A stretch of DNA of 64,000 nt from Mytilus edulis (Eukaryota; Mollusca; Bivalvia; Mytilida; Mytilidae). Shown here piece by piece: positions 1 through 12,813 of the stretch. The notes under the pieces are model-generated. The model ran no database searches. It saw nothing but the letters and a program-made list of their open reading frames with translations, and was not told the DNA's origin. The position numbers and the translations under genes are program-made. The DNA is taken from the NCBI RefSeq assembly GCF_963676685.1, contig NC_092352.1, positions 23,145,117 through 23,209,116 of the forward strand, read 5' to 3'. Positions within the stretch are counted from its first letter, which is position 1. The number at the start of each line of letters is the position of its first letter.

Positions 1-1677
1 TTTTTATAAATGTGGACTTTTGTAAATAAACTATTATTAAAAAATCATACAGGGTATTAACTATTTAAGTGTCATTTAACTTGGTCAGCTCCTCATTTGC
101 CTAATTTCTTTACAAGCTTGCTGGTTTTATAAAACTTGATGTAATGTTATGTAATAGTTATTGTCCATTTATGTCAAGGTGCTGTTTGTTTACAGTAGGT
201 TTTAATGATTTATTGTGTTGTGACAATTATTTTACAATAGCCTTAGGTTCATGCAGATGTAATATTATATAATACATTTTGATATTAAGATAAGCTATTG
301 ATTGTGATTAAATAAATTATCTGGTTCTTGTATTCCTACTTACATGTATAAGATAAACCTATGAGAAAGGGTATTTAGTTATCAAATTTCATCATGATTA
401 CGACAATGACCTGTATTTCAACATTATATAACTGTATCTATATTTATCATTGTTATATCATGTAAAAATGTATATAGACAAATACAATACAAATACAAAT
501 TTTTTTATTGGCACAAACTCATTAACAATAAATGGTTAAGACCTATGGCATTACATACAACTATAATAATTGACATGGTAGAATGAAAGGTTCCATAATA
601 TAAGACAAATAGAAATGGACTAAAAATATAAGTCAAAGCCACTGACAATACCATAGCCAAAATAAAATTTTAGAAACCAAACTAAAGCCATGATATTAAA
701 AACCCTTATAATTTTATTATATATAGATAAACTACCAAAACAAAGTTTCTTTATATAAAGACGGATGATCAAGTATGCCAATGATTTCACTTCTGTTCTA
801 TTTAACAAAAAACATGTCTATGAATTCTAAACCAGTGATCTTGAAGAATATTTTTCCTTTGGGCCCAGGCTGGTACTGTTGCCTTGTTCATGATCATGCA
901 CTTCTTGTATTATTATTACTTCATCTGACAGGATGACAAGAATAACATTAGAGAGAAATGTTAATTGATAAGACACAACAACATTCGCTGAAGGCATGTT
1001 TACAAAATGTCAAAACGAGCCAAAGACCAAAAGCATTGACAAGGACAGTTAAGGGCCTGAGACAAATACTATATTCATAAAAAGGCTTTTGGGTTTTCCA
1101 ATCGAAATAATAGCAAGCTTACTTAGAAGATTATAATTAGAGAAAACTTTCGTCTGTGCTAGCTAATTTTCACAAATTTAAACTGTTCATATTTTTTTCT
1201 ATCATGAATGATGGTTAATTACGTTTTTTGGGTAATTAGATAAAGCATGTTGCTATTATTACCATAGGAAAACACCTGAGACGTCTCAAAATATATAGGT
1301 GCTCCTATCATTGGAGTAAACACTACACAGTTGTGTACACACACACGGCAGCACGAAACACGATCAGAAATCCATTTGACTATCTCATGTTTTAAAACGA
1401 AGTGAAAAATATCTTTCGCCACGTGGGTGTTTACAATTGTCACTCTTTGCGCCATCTCTGGTTGATAAGCGCAATTGGCACATGGTGCATGTCCTGCCTA
1501 AACACTGTCTAAACATTAAAACTAAACAAAAAATGCAATTAATTACACAGAAAAGCAGTGATAGAAGAAATGGAAAATTCCTGATCACCAAGTTCATACT
1601 AGCTTGTGTCTTGCTAAGCAGAATAAATGTAATGAATATGATATACAAATTTCTCATTTATTCATTTTGATTTTCAG
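1..1677. other. Non-coding stretch upstream of Ly6 gene 1 exon 2
   Basis: No coding exon is supported here. The two complete paralogues have a short signal-peptide exon beginning M-D-R-L and ending in a phase-1 donor. I searched for an equivalent upstream of position 1678 and found none. Intron 1 is 2.1 kb in gene 2 and 3.0 kb in gene 3, so exon 1 of this gene probably lies to the left of the window. The stretch is AT-rich with no repeat I can name. Confidence 0.5.
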
Positions 1678-2666
1678 GAGAATCCATAAAATGTCATGTA
1701 TGCAATTCATTTAAAGAACAACAATGTGGAGATGAATTTCCAAAAGATAACACCAATTTTTTGAAAGATTGTCCTGCTAACTATACCATGTGTAGGAAGA
1801 TCGTCCAAAATGGTAAATATTTTATATAATTTAAAGCAAATATCTTTTATTAAGGACATTTCATTTGATGTACATGTAACAAATTTATTATTCAGATCAA
1901 TAATTTGTTTCAAATGTTCGTTATCCATACATTATTAGAATTTGAGTTTTAAGTTTTAGCCTTAATACTGAGGAAAATTATAAAACTTGGAACTACTGTA
2001 TGTCTTGAACAACATATTTTGAAACCTTGACAATAACAGTGTAAAATATTGTCATTACAATTTAGTTTAAAATTGATCCTTTTCATTTATCAATTACCAG
2101 ATTGAACCAGTTAGAAGAAAGTGCTATTGTATAACTTTTGATTTAGCTGCAAGAAATTCATCAGAAATTATAACTTTAAAAGCAAAATAAACCCATTTCA
2201 ATTTGGAATCCTTTGTAATGTCAAAATCTCAAAGGAAGTGGTTCTTGTGGTTATTTTCTGTCCCTAACCATGTGCCACAAGAATCTTTCCAAACAAAAGA
2301 CAAATACCATCATAAATTTGTTTAAGTAACTATACAATGTATTTATTTTTGTTGTCATTCATAAATAATCATGCATATATATATATTACAGCAAGGGAAA
2401 AAAAGTAGTTAACAAATTGTAAATTATTTAAATTTTTTCTAGTGTATTATGGAGATGACTGGAATGTTCGTTACATTAGAGAATGTGCTATGACCGGAGA
2501 AGTAGAAGATACTTGTAGAGAAAGAACAGGAACCTACAAGGTCAAGGTTAAATACTGTCATTGTGGTAACCCAGAATGTAATGGAGTAACACAAAACAAG
2601 ATCAACTTTATGGCAGCTCTGATCCCCTTGTTTGTTGCAGCTCTGTTTACATTTAAGAAGTTATGA
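1678..2666 (+). CDS. Ly6/uPAR three-finger protein, gene 1 (5' exon missing)
   Basis: Two exons are visible: 1678-1812 (acceptor ttttcag, donor g|gtaaat) and 2443-2666 (acceptor ttttttctag, stop tga 2664-2666). Both introns are phase 1. The mature part begins G-E-S-I-K-C-H-V-C-N-S and carries ten cysteines in the Ly6/uPAR pattern, ending K-Y-C-H-C then P-E-C-N-G; Cys-Asn closes the domain in this family. The last 20 or so residues (about MAALIPLFVAALF plus a short basic tail) form a hydrophobic GPI-attachment signal, so the product is probably tethered to the outer cell surface. N-Y-T is a possible glycosylation site. It shares TMCRKIVQ and GTYKVKV with gene 2, so the two are recent tandem paralogues. 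Members of this family act in junctions, channel modulation or signalling; the specific role cannot be read from sequence. Candidate polyadenylation signals (AATAAA) lie at 2940 and 3009. Confidence 0.82.
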
Positions 2667-4515
2667 TGAAAATGACTTTTAAGAAACTTTAAACCACGGG
2701 TACTTCATTGACTGTTAAATATCTATGCAATACCACTCCCTGTCACATTGGTTAAAGATCTATTAAGAGTGTAAACTCTTGATGTGACAGGAGACGGTTT
2801 TATGGAAAGAAGAGAAGGTCATGATGAAACAAGAAATGCATAGTTTGATCAGAATTCACAAGTTTGTGTGATGAGTTGAGAGTTGATGAGAGAATGGAAC
2901 ATATGTGATTACTGTTCATACAATTTTATGTCTGTAAACAATAAAACAAGCAATGAAATGTTTTGTGCTGATAAAAAAGGAACCAATGCTTAACATTTTA
3001 ACATCTGAAATAAACAAAGAATGGTGCAAGTATAATCTATGCTTGTTTTATTGATTTTAATGCTACTTTTATTTTGTATTTTTATTACATATCCATTATT
3101 CACTGCTGTAGAATATTTTAATGAAAATAGTCATTTGTGAAAAAGGAACCAATGCTTAACAAAATCAACATCAAACATATAACAGTAACATATGTCTTTG
3201 TTTTGTTTCAATATTTTACAGCTTTTTCATTTTCATTGTTCATAAATGTATCATTATAGGGCAGGGAAGATAAATGAAATTTCCAGTTTTGAATAATTTG
3301 GTTTGTCAGATTAACATTCCTATCACTGAAGGGAAGTGCTTTAAATTTTACATGTATAATCAAAAAATACCATGTGTTAGAAGCAATTCTACCATCATTT
3401 ATACCAGAGCTTTTTGAATCTCAAGTAATGAAAATTTCACTTGTTTCTAATCTTATATTTGCATATATTTGGGGAAAAGAAATTAATAAAAATAAAGAAT
3501 CCAGCTTCTTGTCAGTTTAAATGTATGAATAAATTTGGTTGTTTACAACTGTACTTAAATGATTTTAATGAAAAACTTTTTTACATCTTTTATAAGTGGC
3601 AAGGATTCTTAATAAACTTCTGAAATCTTATGACTTGTATTTGTTTTGATTTATCATGCTGTTGATAAAACTGAGAAAGGAAATGGGGAATGTGTCAAAA
3701 CGACAACAACCCGACCATAGAGCAGACAACATTTTATGTACAGATAGAAGACTGTTTGAGTCTTTGATTCAGTACATGTATTTGTCTTTTTACTTGATGG
3801 AAATGATGCTTGGTGAACACATTCAAAAGCTGCCTCATTTTGTTTCAATGCAAGTTGCATTCATGTATAGTAGTGTCAGAAATAACTGCATTTCTCAATA
3901 CTTGTACAAGGCAAATTATATAAACCGTATCAAAATATATCTGCAGATAATTAAAAATATTACAAAGTTTATGCTTCCAGAAAGTTGTAACATGTACACA
4001 ATTCCCCTTATAAAACCTCATATTGGTCCATGTTCACACCAAAATAGGGCTATATTACAACTGAAGTAAAAGTCTCAGAGAAATTTGTGTTCTTTCTGCC
4101 AATTCATTTGATTAAAGGAACAGATTTATTGAATTTTCTGTCAAAATTACCACAATTGATTACAGGGTTTGATGTCACAACATTAAAATAATTTCTGATG
4201 TACAAATGTAGCTATTTAAAAGTTAAAATCCCCACATTGGTAAATATTGTTTGCATATTGAACTCTTCAGTGACTGCTAACCAACCAATTTGCAATACTA
4301 GACCTCATATATCTCAGTTACCATTCTAGAGTTATGCCCCTTTACAAATGGAAAAATTGCTGAAACTTATTTTGTCTCATCTAATGTTATGAAACTTGTA
4401 CAAAATTCTCATTGCCACAAAATACAGATCATGTTTGCTTTTTGTGGCATCACTTTACTGTTCTAGGCTTATACAATGTACCTGTTGTCAAATTGAAAAA
4501 AATGCTGAATTTTTT

Positions 4516-5107
4516 GTCTTGTCTTGACGGAGTCAAAAATTGAGACATAGGTATACTGATTCAAGCAGTGTCAACAATGCATTAGTTTGTAAATTTGTCT
4601 AGTTTATTGTGAACCATGAGGGGTTGGTCATTGATATTTGGTATGCAGTTGTATAAGCATTGGCATATCTCAATCCCATGGATGATGGAGATTATTTGGC
4701 TGCCCCCTTTATTCTTGGTCTAATGACTTTGAATTTTTGCAGTTTACATGTATAAGTTTGTAATTACTTTAGGTCAGTTCAAGGGGAACCATTTGTAGTA
4801 GGTCAATGTTAATTGGTATTCAGTTGTAAAAGCATTAGTACATCTCATATCCATTGAGAATAGTAAGCCCCACTCCCTCAGTCATGGTCTATTAACTTTG
4901 AAACATATGCTTAGTTGTCACTTTTGTGTATTAGTATGTAATAAGATCAGTTTAAGATGAACTGCTAATGTGAAGTCGATGATATTTGTTATGGAAATTA
5001 TAAATTCCTACCCCCTCGTCATGGTTCATCGACTTGCATGTTAGAGTTGCTTTTTTCAATTTTGAAATTTTCAATATCAAAATTACAAAAAGGTGAGACG
5101 AATCTCT
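4516..5107 (+). repeat. Dispersed mollusc-type repeat, copy 1 (gtctt..gagacata)
   Basis: The stretch begins with 'ttgacggagtcaaaaattga', passes through several 'gtgaaccat..ggt..atgatatttggtatgcagt' blocks and ends in 'aaaaaggtgagacgaatctc'. A second, better preserved copy is at 25651-26357. The opening and closing 'gagac' blocks resemble each other. It has no coding capacity and looks like an old dispersed element. Confidence 0.6.
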
Positions 5108-6147
5108 GTAATAACCCTTTATTTGTTTTCATTCTCTAACTTATTTTGCCTCAACCAAATGTTCTGAAACTTATACACTATGTGTACTACCACAAAACGT
5201 AGACCCAGTTTGGAATTTGATGGCCTCATTTTTACCCTCAAGGGTTATGCCCCTTTAGAAATGAAAAATGATGGATTTTTTGTTTCCCTTTTCTAATATA
5301 AGGTTGCCTCAACTAAATGTTATTAAACGTATACACAATGCTTATTATCACAAAACTAAGATCAAGTACAAGTTTTTAGTTTTACAGTTCTTGAGTTATT
5401 TTCCTTTGTATTATATGCTAGCGAGGCATCATCTGTGTCCCATGAACACATTCCGGTCCCAATTATCTATGTTCATTCGATGATCCTCAAAATATTATGG
5501 ACATACAAATTTGGAGGACTGTACAAAAATCTTGTGAGAGTTTAGTATCACCAATTACCTTGAAGCATTATAAAATGAACAAGAAAATGACAGTGTCACT
5601 ATAGCTGAAATCTTTTAAAGGGTCTGCAAATTTTATTCATTGTTTGAGGATGCAAATTTTCTATGAGATTTACTCATCCTGAGCATGCATGAAAAAGTTA
5701 CTAATTGATGATAAGCAACCAACAATCTATCAATCTTTGATTTTAAATACTAGAATTTCAATATGAATAAATGTCATTGAAACTTACAGAAAATGGATGT
5801 TTGTCATTTCAAACTGTTTGGACATTTATCAAATTCCACTTTTAATATCAGTTTCAGTGGCGGATCCAGACATTTTCATAAAAAGGTGAAGGGCAGTCAT
5901 GCTTCAGTGATTCCCTATATAATCAACAAAAAAGTTTTCACAAAAGGGGGGTTGGGGTTTATAACTCAACTTAAAGAACTCATCAAAGTCACCTTGCTTT
6001 TATATTATGTATGCCAACAATGTATATAAAAAATCAACAGTTGCACTCTAATCAAAACAACGGTAAAAAGCTAAATGAAGAACGAAATTAAATAAGCACT
6101 GAAGACCTAAAGTTCACTTAATTGACGTTAACAACATTATTTCTTTG

Positions 6148-6305
6148 TTTTCCAGCAATGTGCAGTTTACTATCCATATCCGTATACTAAAAACCTAGGT
6201 TTTTTCAGTATACAGATACTATGGATAGTAAACTGCACATTGCTGGAAAACCTGGTTTTTTTTCAGTATACGGATATGGATAGTAAACTACACATTGCTG
6301 GAAAA
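6148..6305. repeat. Inverted repeat (hairpin) plus a third direct copy
   Basis: Arm 1 (6148-6188) and arm 2 (6207-6250) are near-perfect reverse complements of about 41 bp, around an 18-bp spacer that contains cctagg. A third copy of the arm-2 sequence follows at 6265-6305. The arms start 'ttttccagcaatgtgcagtt' and contain 'ccatatccgtatact'. The whole would fold into a strong stem-loop. No gene is involved. Confidence 0.85.
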
Positions 6306-7690
6306 CCTAGTAAATAATAATGCTTTGCATCAAGTTTCCCCTCAGTATATGTACAAAATGGCCTATCTCTATTATTCATTATATCTGTAGTTTCGATACA
6401 ATTGAAGTTTGAAAATTTCGTAAAAAATGGCTACAGAAGGGGCCATAAACCTGAATATGCACATCTATAGACCAAGTTTAGCGACACAGGCTTTAAAAGA
6501 GCCTCTAGTTCAAAAACCTCTGATAATACTGGACCAAATACATCCAAATTGTAACCGAAAGTTCCTTATGGTATTTAGTTTGTAAATCGTATCCGAATTT
6601 TTTATCAATCTACAAAAATGGCCACCATGGCTAAAGATAGAACATATGGGACAAATCAGGTTTTGGCTTATATCTCAGAAACTATGATCAGCAGTTAGTG
6701 CTTAACTAAAAGGGATTAAAGTGACACTGAATGGGTCATGATTTATCTGTTATGAAAATTTCAAACAAGTTCGACAACCCATTGTTAGGTTATTATTATA
6801 TATCATTTATTTTTATTAACTTGAAATTTTACTGTGTTTGGTTATTTAAAAAAAAAATATAATAGATAGCACTGACATAGCTGAAAGTGTAGAACAGGTC
6901 TAGATCTAGTTATCTTAAGACCAATAGGACAACTTATTCGGTTGGGTTACTGTCCAGAATTTTTTGGGAATTTTTACAGTTTTGATTTATTGTTATCTCT
7001 AATACATAATGATAGAAAGAGAGAAAGCGCAAATGACAAAACTATTCAGCAAAGTAATATCTACAAATAAGTCAAACTGATATTACAGTTGAGCGATATT
7101 AGGCTCTTATGAGCATTTAATCCAGAAACACTAATCCTTTTTGACAGAAAAATCCTGAATGAAGACACAAATAGATGATCATAGATTAAAAAAAATGTTC
7201 ATGGACTCTATTTCACGGCAGTGGAACATTGTTCCTACATATTCAAACATATTCTGTGAAACTATGATCTCTTAGCTGTCTTGAAATTATCATAATTTTC
7301 AAACTCATTGACAGTATCTTATAGTGAAATATAAGAGTGGGGGAGTATTCCATGTTACATGTTTTTAAGAGGGATTCGTGATGCTCGGTATTTAATTTTT
7401 CTATGTTTAGTGTAAACAAAATTTTTATTATGAAAAATACAAGTATTTATATTATAAACACTTTAAAAATTCGGATTAAGAAACTGCAACAATTGCTTAT
7501 ATTAATCCGCCTCCTTAGATTGTTTGTCGACTTTAAAGATTCGTGGTTCTCCAAAACAGGAGGGAGTTGTAGTATAAGTGAACTGTAAAACCAGGTAAAT
7601 ATCTAGATGTCGCTTTTATACTGGTTTACTTGGCTTCTACTGTTGTTAAACGAACATATTAGAATACCAGTTTTACAGGAAAGCGCCATT

Positions 7691-10600
7691 ATGGATAGGT
7701 TGTATCCAACTTTGATTTTAATTTTTGGTTTTGCAGCTCTATTCCTATTTCAAACAGGTAAAATCATTCTTCAAAATATATACCAAAATTAAAGTTTTCC
7801 AACTGTGTTGCTACAGTACGTTCTTTGAAAATAAATTGCACACCTGTACAGGTATTTTGTTTACCTGTTGATAGTCACTCACTTCCGCATATATGAATTT
7901 GTGGTGCATCTTAAAGTGTTCGCAACTGTGACTGTACGCTTAATAAATTATCAAAGTACAGACTGGCTTTTGAAACTGGAAAAGCATAACTGGATCTAAC
8001 AAATATAAAATTTAAATCAATTTAAGTTTTCAGAAAATAAAAATAAATAGAATGTTCAGAAAGTAAACAAAACAAATTAATGATTCAACTGACTTTTGAA
8101 GCAAAAGACATAATGCCCTATTTTTTTATAGTACTTATATAGTCATTAATTGCTTGCACATGGTGCAGAGCTATTAGTTTCAGTCAATATACACTCCATC
8201 TTGAAATAATTACTTATCACATGTAGATTCTGATTGGTGGCTGTGAATACGGGTCCGTTAGCGCCCATTCACGTTCGCACCCACTCATATTCGCCCCCTT
8301 TCACATTCGCAACCTACATGTTCGCACCCAAAGTTCGTTCGCACCCTACATGTTCGCACCAAATTTTAATTGATTTTATGTTTAATAACTTTGTAATCAA
8401 GTTTTGGCAAGTGTATTCTTATAAGTATAATTGTTGTCATTGTCTCAAAATAAAGTGAGACAGCATTTTTTTTGTTGTGTTGAATCCTCATGTTTTGGAT
8501 AGTGTTTATTGTTAAAAAAAATGATCATCCTTTCTTAATAAAGTGGGATTCTGTCAAAGTTTTATTTTGTGTTGAATAACAGTACTCTTAATCATGCTTT
8601 GGTTAGTGGTTTGCTATAACTATTACTTTGTTTCATTAACTTGTTTCAAAATAAAATGAGATTCTGACTACGTTTTTTTTGTGTGTTGAATAAATTTTAT
8701 CATGTTTTGGTTATAATAGTGTATTGCAATATTTTATTGTTACATTGTTTCAGATCAAAGGGACCAAGCTGTGTGTTTTTCATGTAAAATCTTCAATGTT
8801 TTACTCATACCAAGCTATAAATACATTCAGTATTTACACCAAAGCGATTTAAAACAACGATCATGATTTTCCAATTATTCAACTGGAATTTGAATTAAAA
8901 TTTGGTGCGAACGTGCAAGGTTCGAACGTGTAGGGTGCGAAAGTGTATTGGGGGCGAACGGACCTGATACCGGTGGCTGTATGATGCAACTCAGTTACAG
9001 CAACAGCTATTGGCAAAAAAAGATTAACGAAAAACAAATAAGCTACACATCAATAAATGACAGCCACTGAATTATACAGGCGAGTGCGGATCCAGATATT
9101 TTGGGGCCCACTCCGGTCATGCTTCAGTGATTCCCTATATATCATCAACCAAATTTTCCCCAGAAAATCTTAATCTGCCTCTGCAGGCTCCTGACTTGGG
9201 ACAGGCACATGCATACAGAATGTGGGACGCCTCCAGGTGCGGGAATGTCTCGCTACATTGAAGACATGTTAGTGACCTTCTGCTGTTGTTTTTTCTATGG
9301 TCGGGTTGTCTCTTTGACACATTCCCCATTTCCATTCTCGATTTTAGAATGTGGCTGAGTTTAACCAACCCTCCCCTAACCTGGGATAGTGGTGTAACAG
9401 TACATTATAAAAACAAACTATAAAAATCAGTTGAAAAAGGCTTAACTCATCCATGGATACAAATAGAAATACATGTTACAAAAACATGGTTGAGTGGATA
9501 TGTCCTTTTCCGACATCAAACTTTAGCATCAGACATTTTAGAACTTTTTGTACTCTCTAAAATGTAATACACATTGACAAAAGAAGATTTCCATGTGAAA
9601 AGTTAATTGTAAATTATTGAAGAAATCATGTGTCCATTGCAATGGACAAAATGTACAACATCTTAACCTTTGAAAGTTATCAATGACCTATTGAACAGCC
9701 AATGGAAATTTTGTAATATTGTCTCATGATGTTGGACAAGCCAATAAAATTAACACATTATATTGAGGCATTGGGAAACCCTATACACAAGTATGCATAG
9801 ATAAATTGTTATGTCTTAGTTAAAATTGTTAAGCTACAATATAAATGAGTGAAACTAGGTCTAAAATAAATGTATGTACCTAACTTTTATAAAATTTGAC
9901 TTTCAGGATTTTCTTTTCGATGTTACAAGTGCAATTCATACATGCAGGAAGATTGTGCTGACCACTTCAATAATCAAACATGGCATTTATCTGAGTGTGC
10001 AGAAAATGTGACAATGTGTAGAAAAATTGTACAAGAAGGTAAGATGGTTAAAGGGGATGAAACTGTTCAAAATGTAAATTATGAAGATAAAGATCATACA
10101 ATTTGAATATCATATCGTGTAAGGTTTGATGTTTGTTTGTCGTTTCTTTAAAGAGAAAAGGAACAGAAAGTATTTTTTATGCCAATTCTTAAAAGTTATG
10201 AGACAGTGGACATTCAGAAACTGTTTCTCTATGTGTTTCTAATGACTTTCAATCATATACATTGACTTTGTTGTATTGCGGTTCAGATTTACATCAAGTT
10301 TGTTTCAATAAATGTTGTCTAAATGAAAATAAAGAGATGTAGTAGGATTTTAAATGACCAGTCCTAGGATGTAAACCATTACAGATCACAGTATGACCTA
10401 CAACATTGCTGAACAATATTTAAAGTTAAATCCATACCTTATAGGTATAAAAGTCCAGGGCATAACAAACTAAAAACAAAATGTTAAATAATTCAAAGGA
10501 GAAAACAAGCAGCCTGATTTATGCTAAAAATTATGAACAATTAACAAGTGTGATAGACAACAAGGAACCAATGACAACCACTGAATTAGTTCCTGGTTTG

Positions 10601-11111
10601 GGACATTCTTTTAATGAAATTGCAAAAGACACAAAATAACAGGATTGAGAGTAATTTTAATTTATTATATAATATCTCAAAGTTGGAACTATTAAAAAGG
10701 ATGGTGTAACCTCAGTTTCATATTTGACTGATCATGATGCAATTATTTGTTCATGATCAAGTTGACTGACAGTCAGATTCCAACATTGGAAAAAATGTTT
10801 TTCTTTCTTTCTAACTAAAAGCTTTTCATATTGTTTTACTGACACATCATCTATTTTCATTTTCTATTTTAGTTTTTTACAATGATGAATGGCAGTTACG
10901 ATATGTCCGACAGTGTGCCCCTAGTGGTATTGTAGGTGGGGATGAAGGTCGACGTTGTATGGAAAAGACGGGAACATACAAGGTGAAAGTGCGGATTTGT
11001 CATTGTGATAATCAAGAAGGTTGTAATGGTGCCTCTAATTTCCACAGCAACATTCACGTCATTTTATTGCCACTAATGACAATTGTATATGTAAAATATT
11101 TGTGGACATGA
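7691..11111 (+). CDS. Ly6/uPAR three-finger protein, gene 2 (complete, 3 exons)
   Basis: Exons are 7691-7757, 9907-10038 and 10873-11111, 438 nt in all, giving 145 aa. Both introns are GT-AG and phase 1. Exon 1 encodes the signal peptide, starting MDRLYPTLILIFGF and ending FLFQTG. An in-frame ATG at 7607 exists, but the 7691 start matches the M-D-R-L start of gene 3 and gives a normal signal length. The mature domain has ten cysteines (R-C-Y-K-C ... T-M-C-R-K ... I-C-H-C ... G-C-N-G) in Ly6/uPAR order. A hydrophobic C-terminus (HVILLPLMTIVYV) suggests a GPI anchor. It sits between two paralogues on the same strand. Intron 1 (2.1 kb) carries a foldback element. Polyadenylation candidates are at 11928 and near 12303. 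The family is known for cell-surface binding and modulation roles; the target is unknown. Confidence 0.9.
8245..8971. mobile_element. Foldback element A, 9-bp target duplication, in intron 1 of Ly6 gene 2
   Basis: The 727-bp segment is flanked by a 9-bp direct repeat ggtggctgt (8236-8244 and 8972-8980). Its ends are inverted: the left arm starts 'gaatacgggtccgtt' and the right arm, read in reverse complement, starts 'ggtatcaggtccgttcgccc'. Both arms are arrays of a short motif, 'gttcgcacc', and both end inward at 'accaaattttaatt'. The left arm has about seven motif units and the right about four. The interior is AT-rich and has no meaningful open frame, so the element is non-autonomous. Confidence 0.85.
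9075..9350 (+). repeat. Dispersed mussel-type repeat with 'cacattccccatttcc' end
   Basis: This mosaic opens with 'gtgcggatccagatatttt', then has 'tcctgacttgggacaggcac' and 'gacgcctcc', and ends 'ctttgacacattccccattt'. Related copies occur at 15670-15957, 57960-58055 and 61190-61270, and a reverse fragment at 3672-3735. The 77-codon open frame on the minus strand is inside the repeat and is not a gene. Confidence 0.65.
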
Positions 11112-12346
11112 TAAAGAAGTGCAAAATCAACATATGTTAAAAAGTTGTGAATTAGAATCGATCTGAGTATCCTAGCTGGGTATCATATTTTGATAACTAC
11201 AAATTTATATAAAAAATTAAATAGATATCCCAAAGGGTGACTGGTACATGTTGTTTTTTTTGGGGGGGGGTTAATTTTTAGGTGTTTTTCCGACTTATTA
11301 AATCTTATAATAGCTCGTTTTGAGATTAAATTCACATGTTTATGGGTAGTGCTTAGAAAAAAAAACATACAAACCATGTTGAAAATACATTTTTGTACAA
11401 ACAAACCACTCCTCCCTCCAAACTGTTGCAACTAGGGATTTGAATTTTTATGTCGATATGGAAAACACTGATTTCTTCTTTAATTATAATTGATGAATTA
11501 ATGTGATATGCCTGTTCTCTAATGGTTAAATATTCACTGTTCGAAATATTCTTTTTGATTTATTAACCTTCCAATTTATTTATTTGTTGTACATAATCCA
11601 GTAGTTTTATTTTCATCTTGATATCATTCAATTAAACCATTCCAATCAGATAACAGTCAAGAATCATTCCATATTGTGTATAAATTCATATGTCATATTG
11701 ATAAGGAAATAAGAATTGTATCAACAGAACCTATTATGATATATTTAAAGCTTTTTTACCATCTTAACTAGTTACTGCTTTCAAACCATTGTACTTGTAA
11801 ATACATAACCTCACAAGTCTGTTATAAGTACTATTGGTGTCCTTTTTAGGTTTCAGATCACACTTATGGCTGAATATTTTGAAATATTTGTACATCCAAG
11901 CTTTTTGTTATGTATTTGAAGTTTTCAAATAAATAATTGTAATTGAAAGAAAGAAAATTTTGACCTGAAAACCACTGAATTTTATAATAGACCTGGTCAT
12001 TTGAGGTTAAATACTGCCCAAATTAAGTTTTCGAAAAAGAAATGAAGTGTTTTACCTTTGCAATTAGAACACAACAAGTAACAAAATATAATTTTAATCT
12101 GTTATATAGCTATTTATAAAATTTTACTTGAACTGACCTGTTGAATTAGAAAATTATAGATATTTTTAAAATTTTTAATAAAATATTTGATTCCTCCTCA
12201 GGTATGATTCATTGTTTCGGAGTTTTGTGAAATTCTGTAATTGAGGTTGTGCCATTTGTATTATATACTTTTTATATTTTATGCTGTAAAAAAATCATTT
12301 ATAATAAATAAAATATGTTACAAACATTGTTTTACTGTTGTTTAAC
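11112..12346. other. 3' untranslated and flanking region of Ly6 gene 2
   Basis: AT-rich sequence after the stop codon with AATAAA motifs at 11928 and around 12303. No coding exon or repeat array is visible before the 77-bp satellite starts at 12347. Confidence 0.5.
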
Positions 12347-12813
12347 CATTTAGAACTACATGTACTGGATCCAAAAGGCCAGTGTAATATCTTTTTTGAT
12401 CATATACTCTGTAGGGTGATCTTCATTTAGAACTACATGTACTGGATCCAAAAGGCCAGTGTAATATCTTATTTGATCATATTCTCTGTAGGGTGATCTT
12501 CATTTAGAACTACATGTACTGGATCCACAAGGCCAGTGTAATATCTTATTTGATCATATTCTCTTTAGGGGATCTTCATTTAGAACTACATGTACTGGAT
12601 CCAAAAGGCCAGTGTAATATCTTATTTGATCATATTCTCTGTAGGGGGAGCTTCATTTAGAACTACATGTACTGGATCCAAAAGGCCAGTGTAATACCTT
12701 ATTTGATCATATAATCTGTAGGGGGATCTTCATTTAGAACTACATGTACTTGATCCAAAAGGCCAGTGTAATATTTTATTTAATCATATTCTCTGTAGGG
12801 GGATCTTCATTTA
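12347..12813 (+). repeat. 77-bp tandem repeat, six copies
   Basis: The unit starts 'catttagaactacatgtact' and contains 'ggatccaaaaggccagtgta'. Unit starts are at 12347, 12424, 12501, 12577, 12654 and 12731, with a truncated seventh at 12808. The spacing is 77 bp, with one 76-bp step. Copies differ by a few substitutions. The array lies 1.2 kb past the end of Ly6 gene 2. Confidence 0.95.

Larger units (their letters stand above)
2667..7690. other. Intergenic region between Ly6 genes 1 and 2
   Basis: No gene is supported. After the 3' untranslated region of gene 1 the stretch holds a fragment of the 'cacattccccatttcc' repeat on the minus strand (about 3672-3735), a diverged mollusc-type repeat with 'tgagacatagg' near its start (4516-5107), a 'gcggatccagacattttcat' repeat fragment (5858-5960) and a hairpin (6148-6305). 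The open frames here are short and show no domain. Confidence 0.55.

Noticed and set aside
3656..4069. 137-codon plus-strand frame
   Set aside because: Its start lies in a fragment of a dispersed repeat (the reverse of 'cacattccccatttcc'), and the rest shows no domain.
7607..7690. Upstream in-frame ATG for Ly6 gene 2
   Set aside because: Starting at 7691 gives a standard signal peptide and matches the start of gene 3, while the longer form adds a second hydrophobic segment without parallel in the paralogue.
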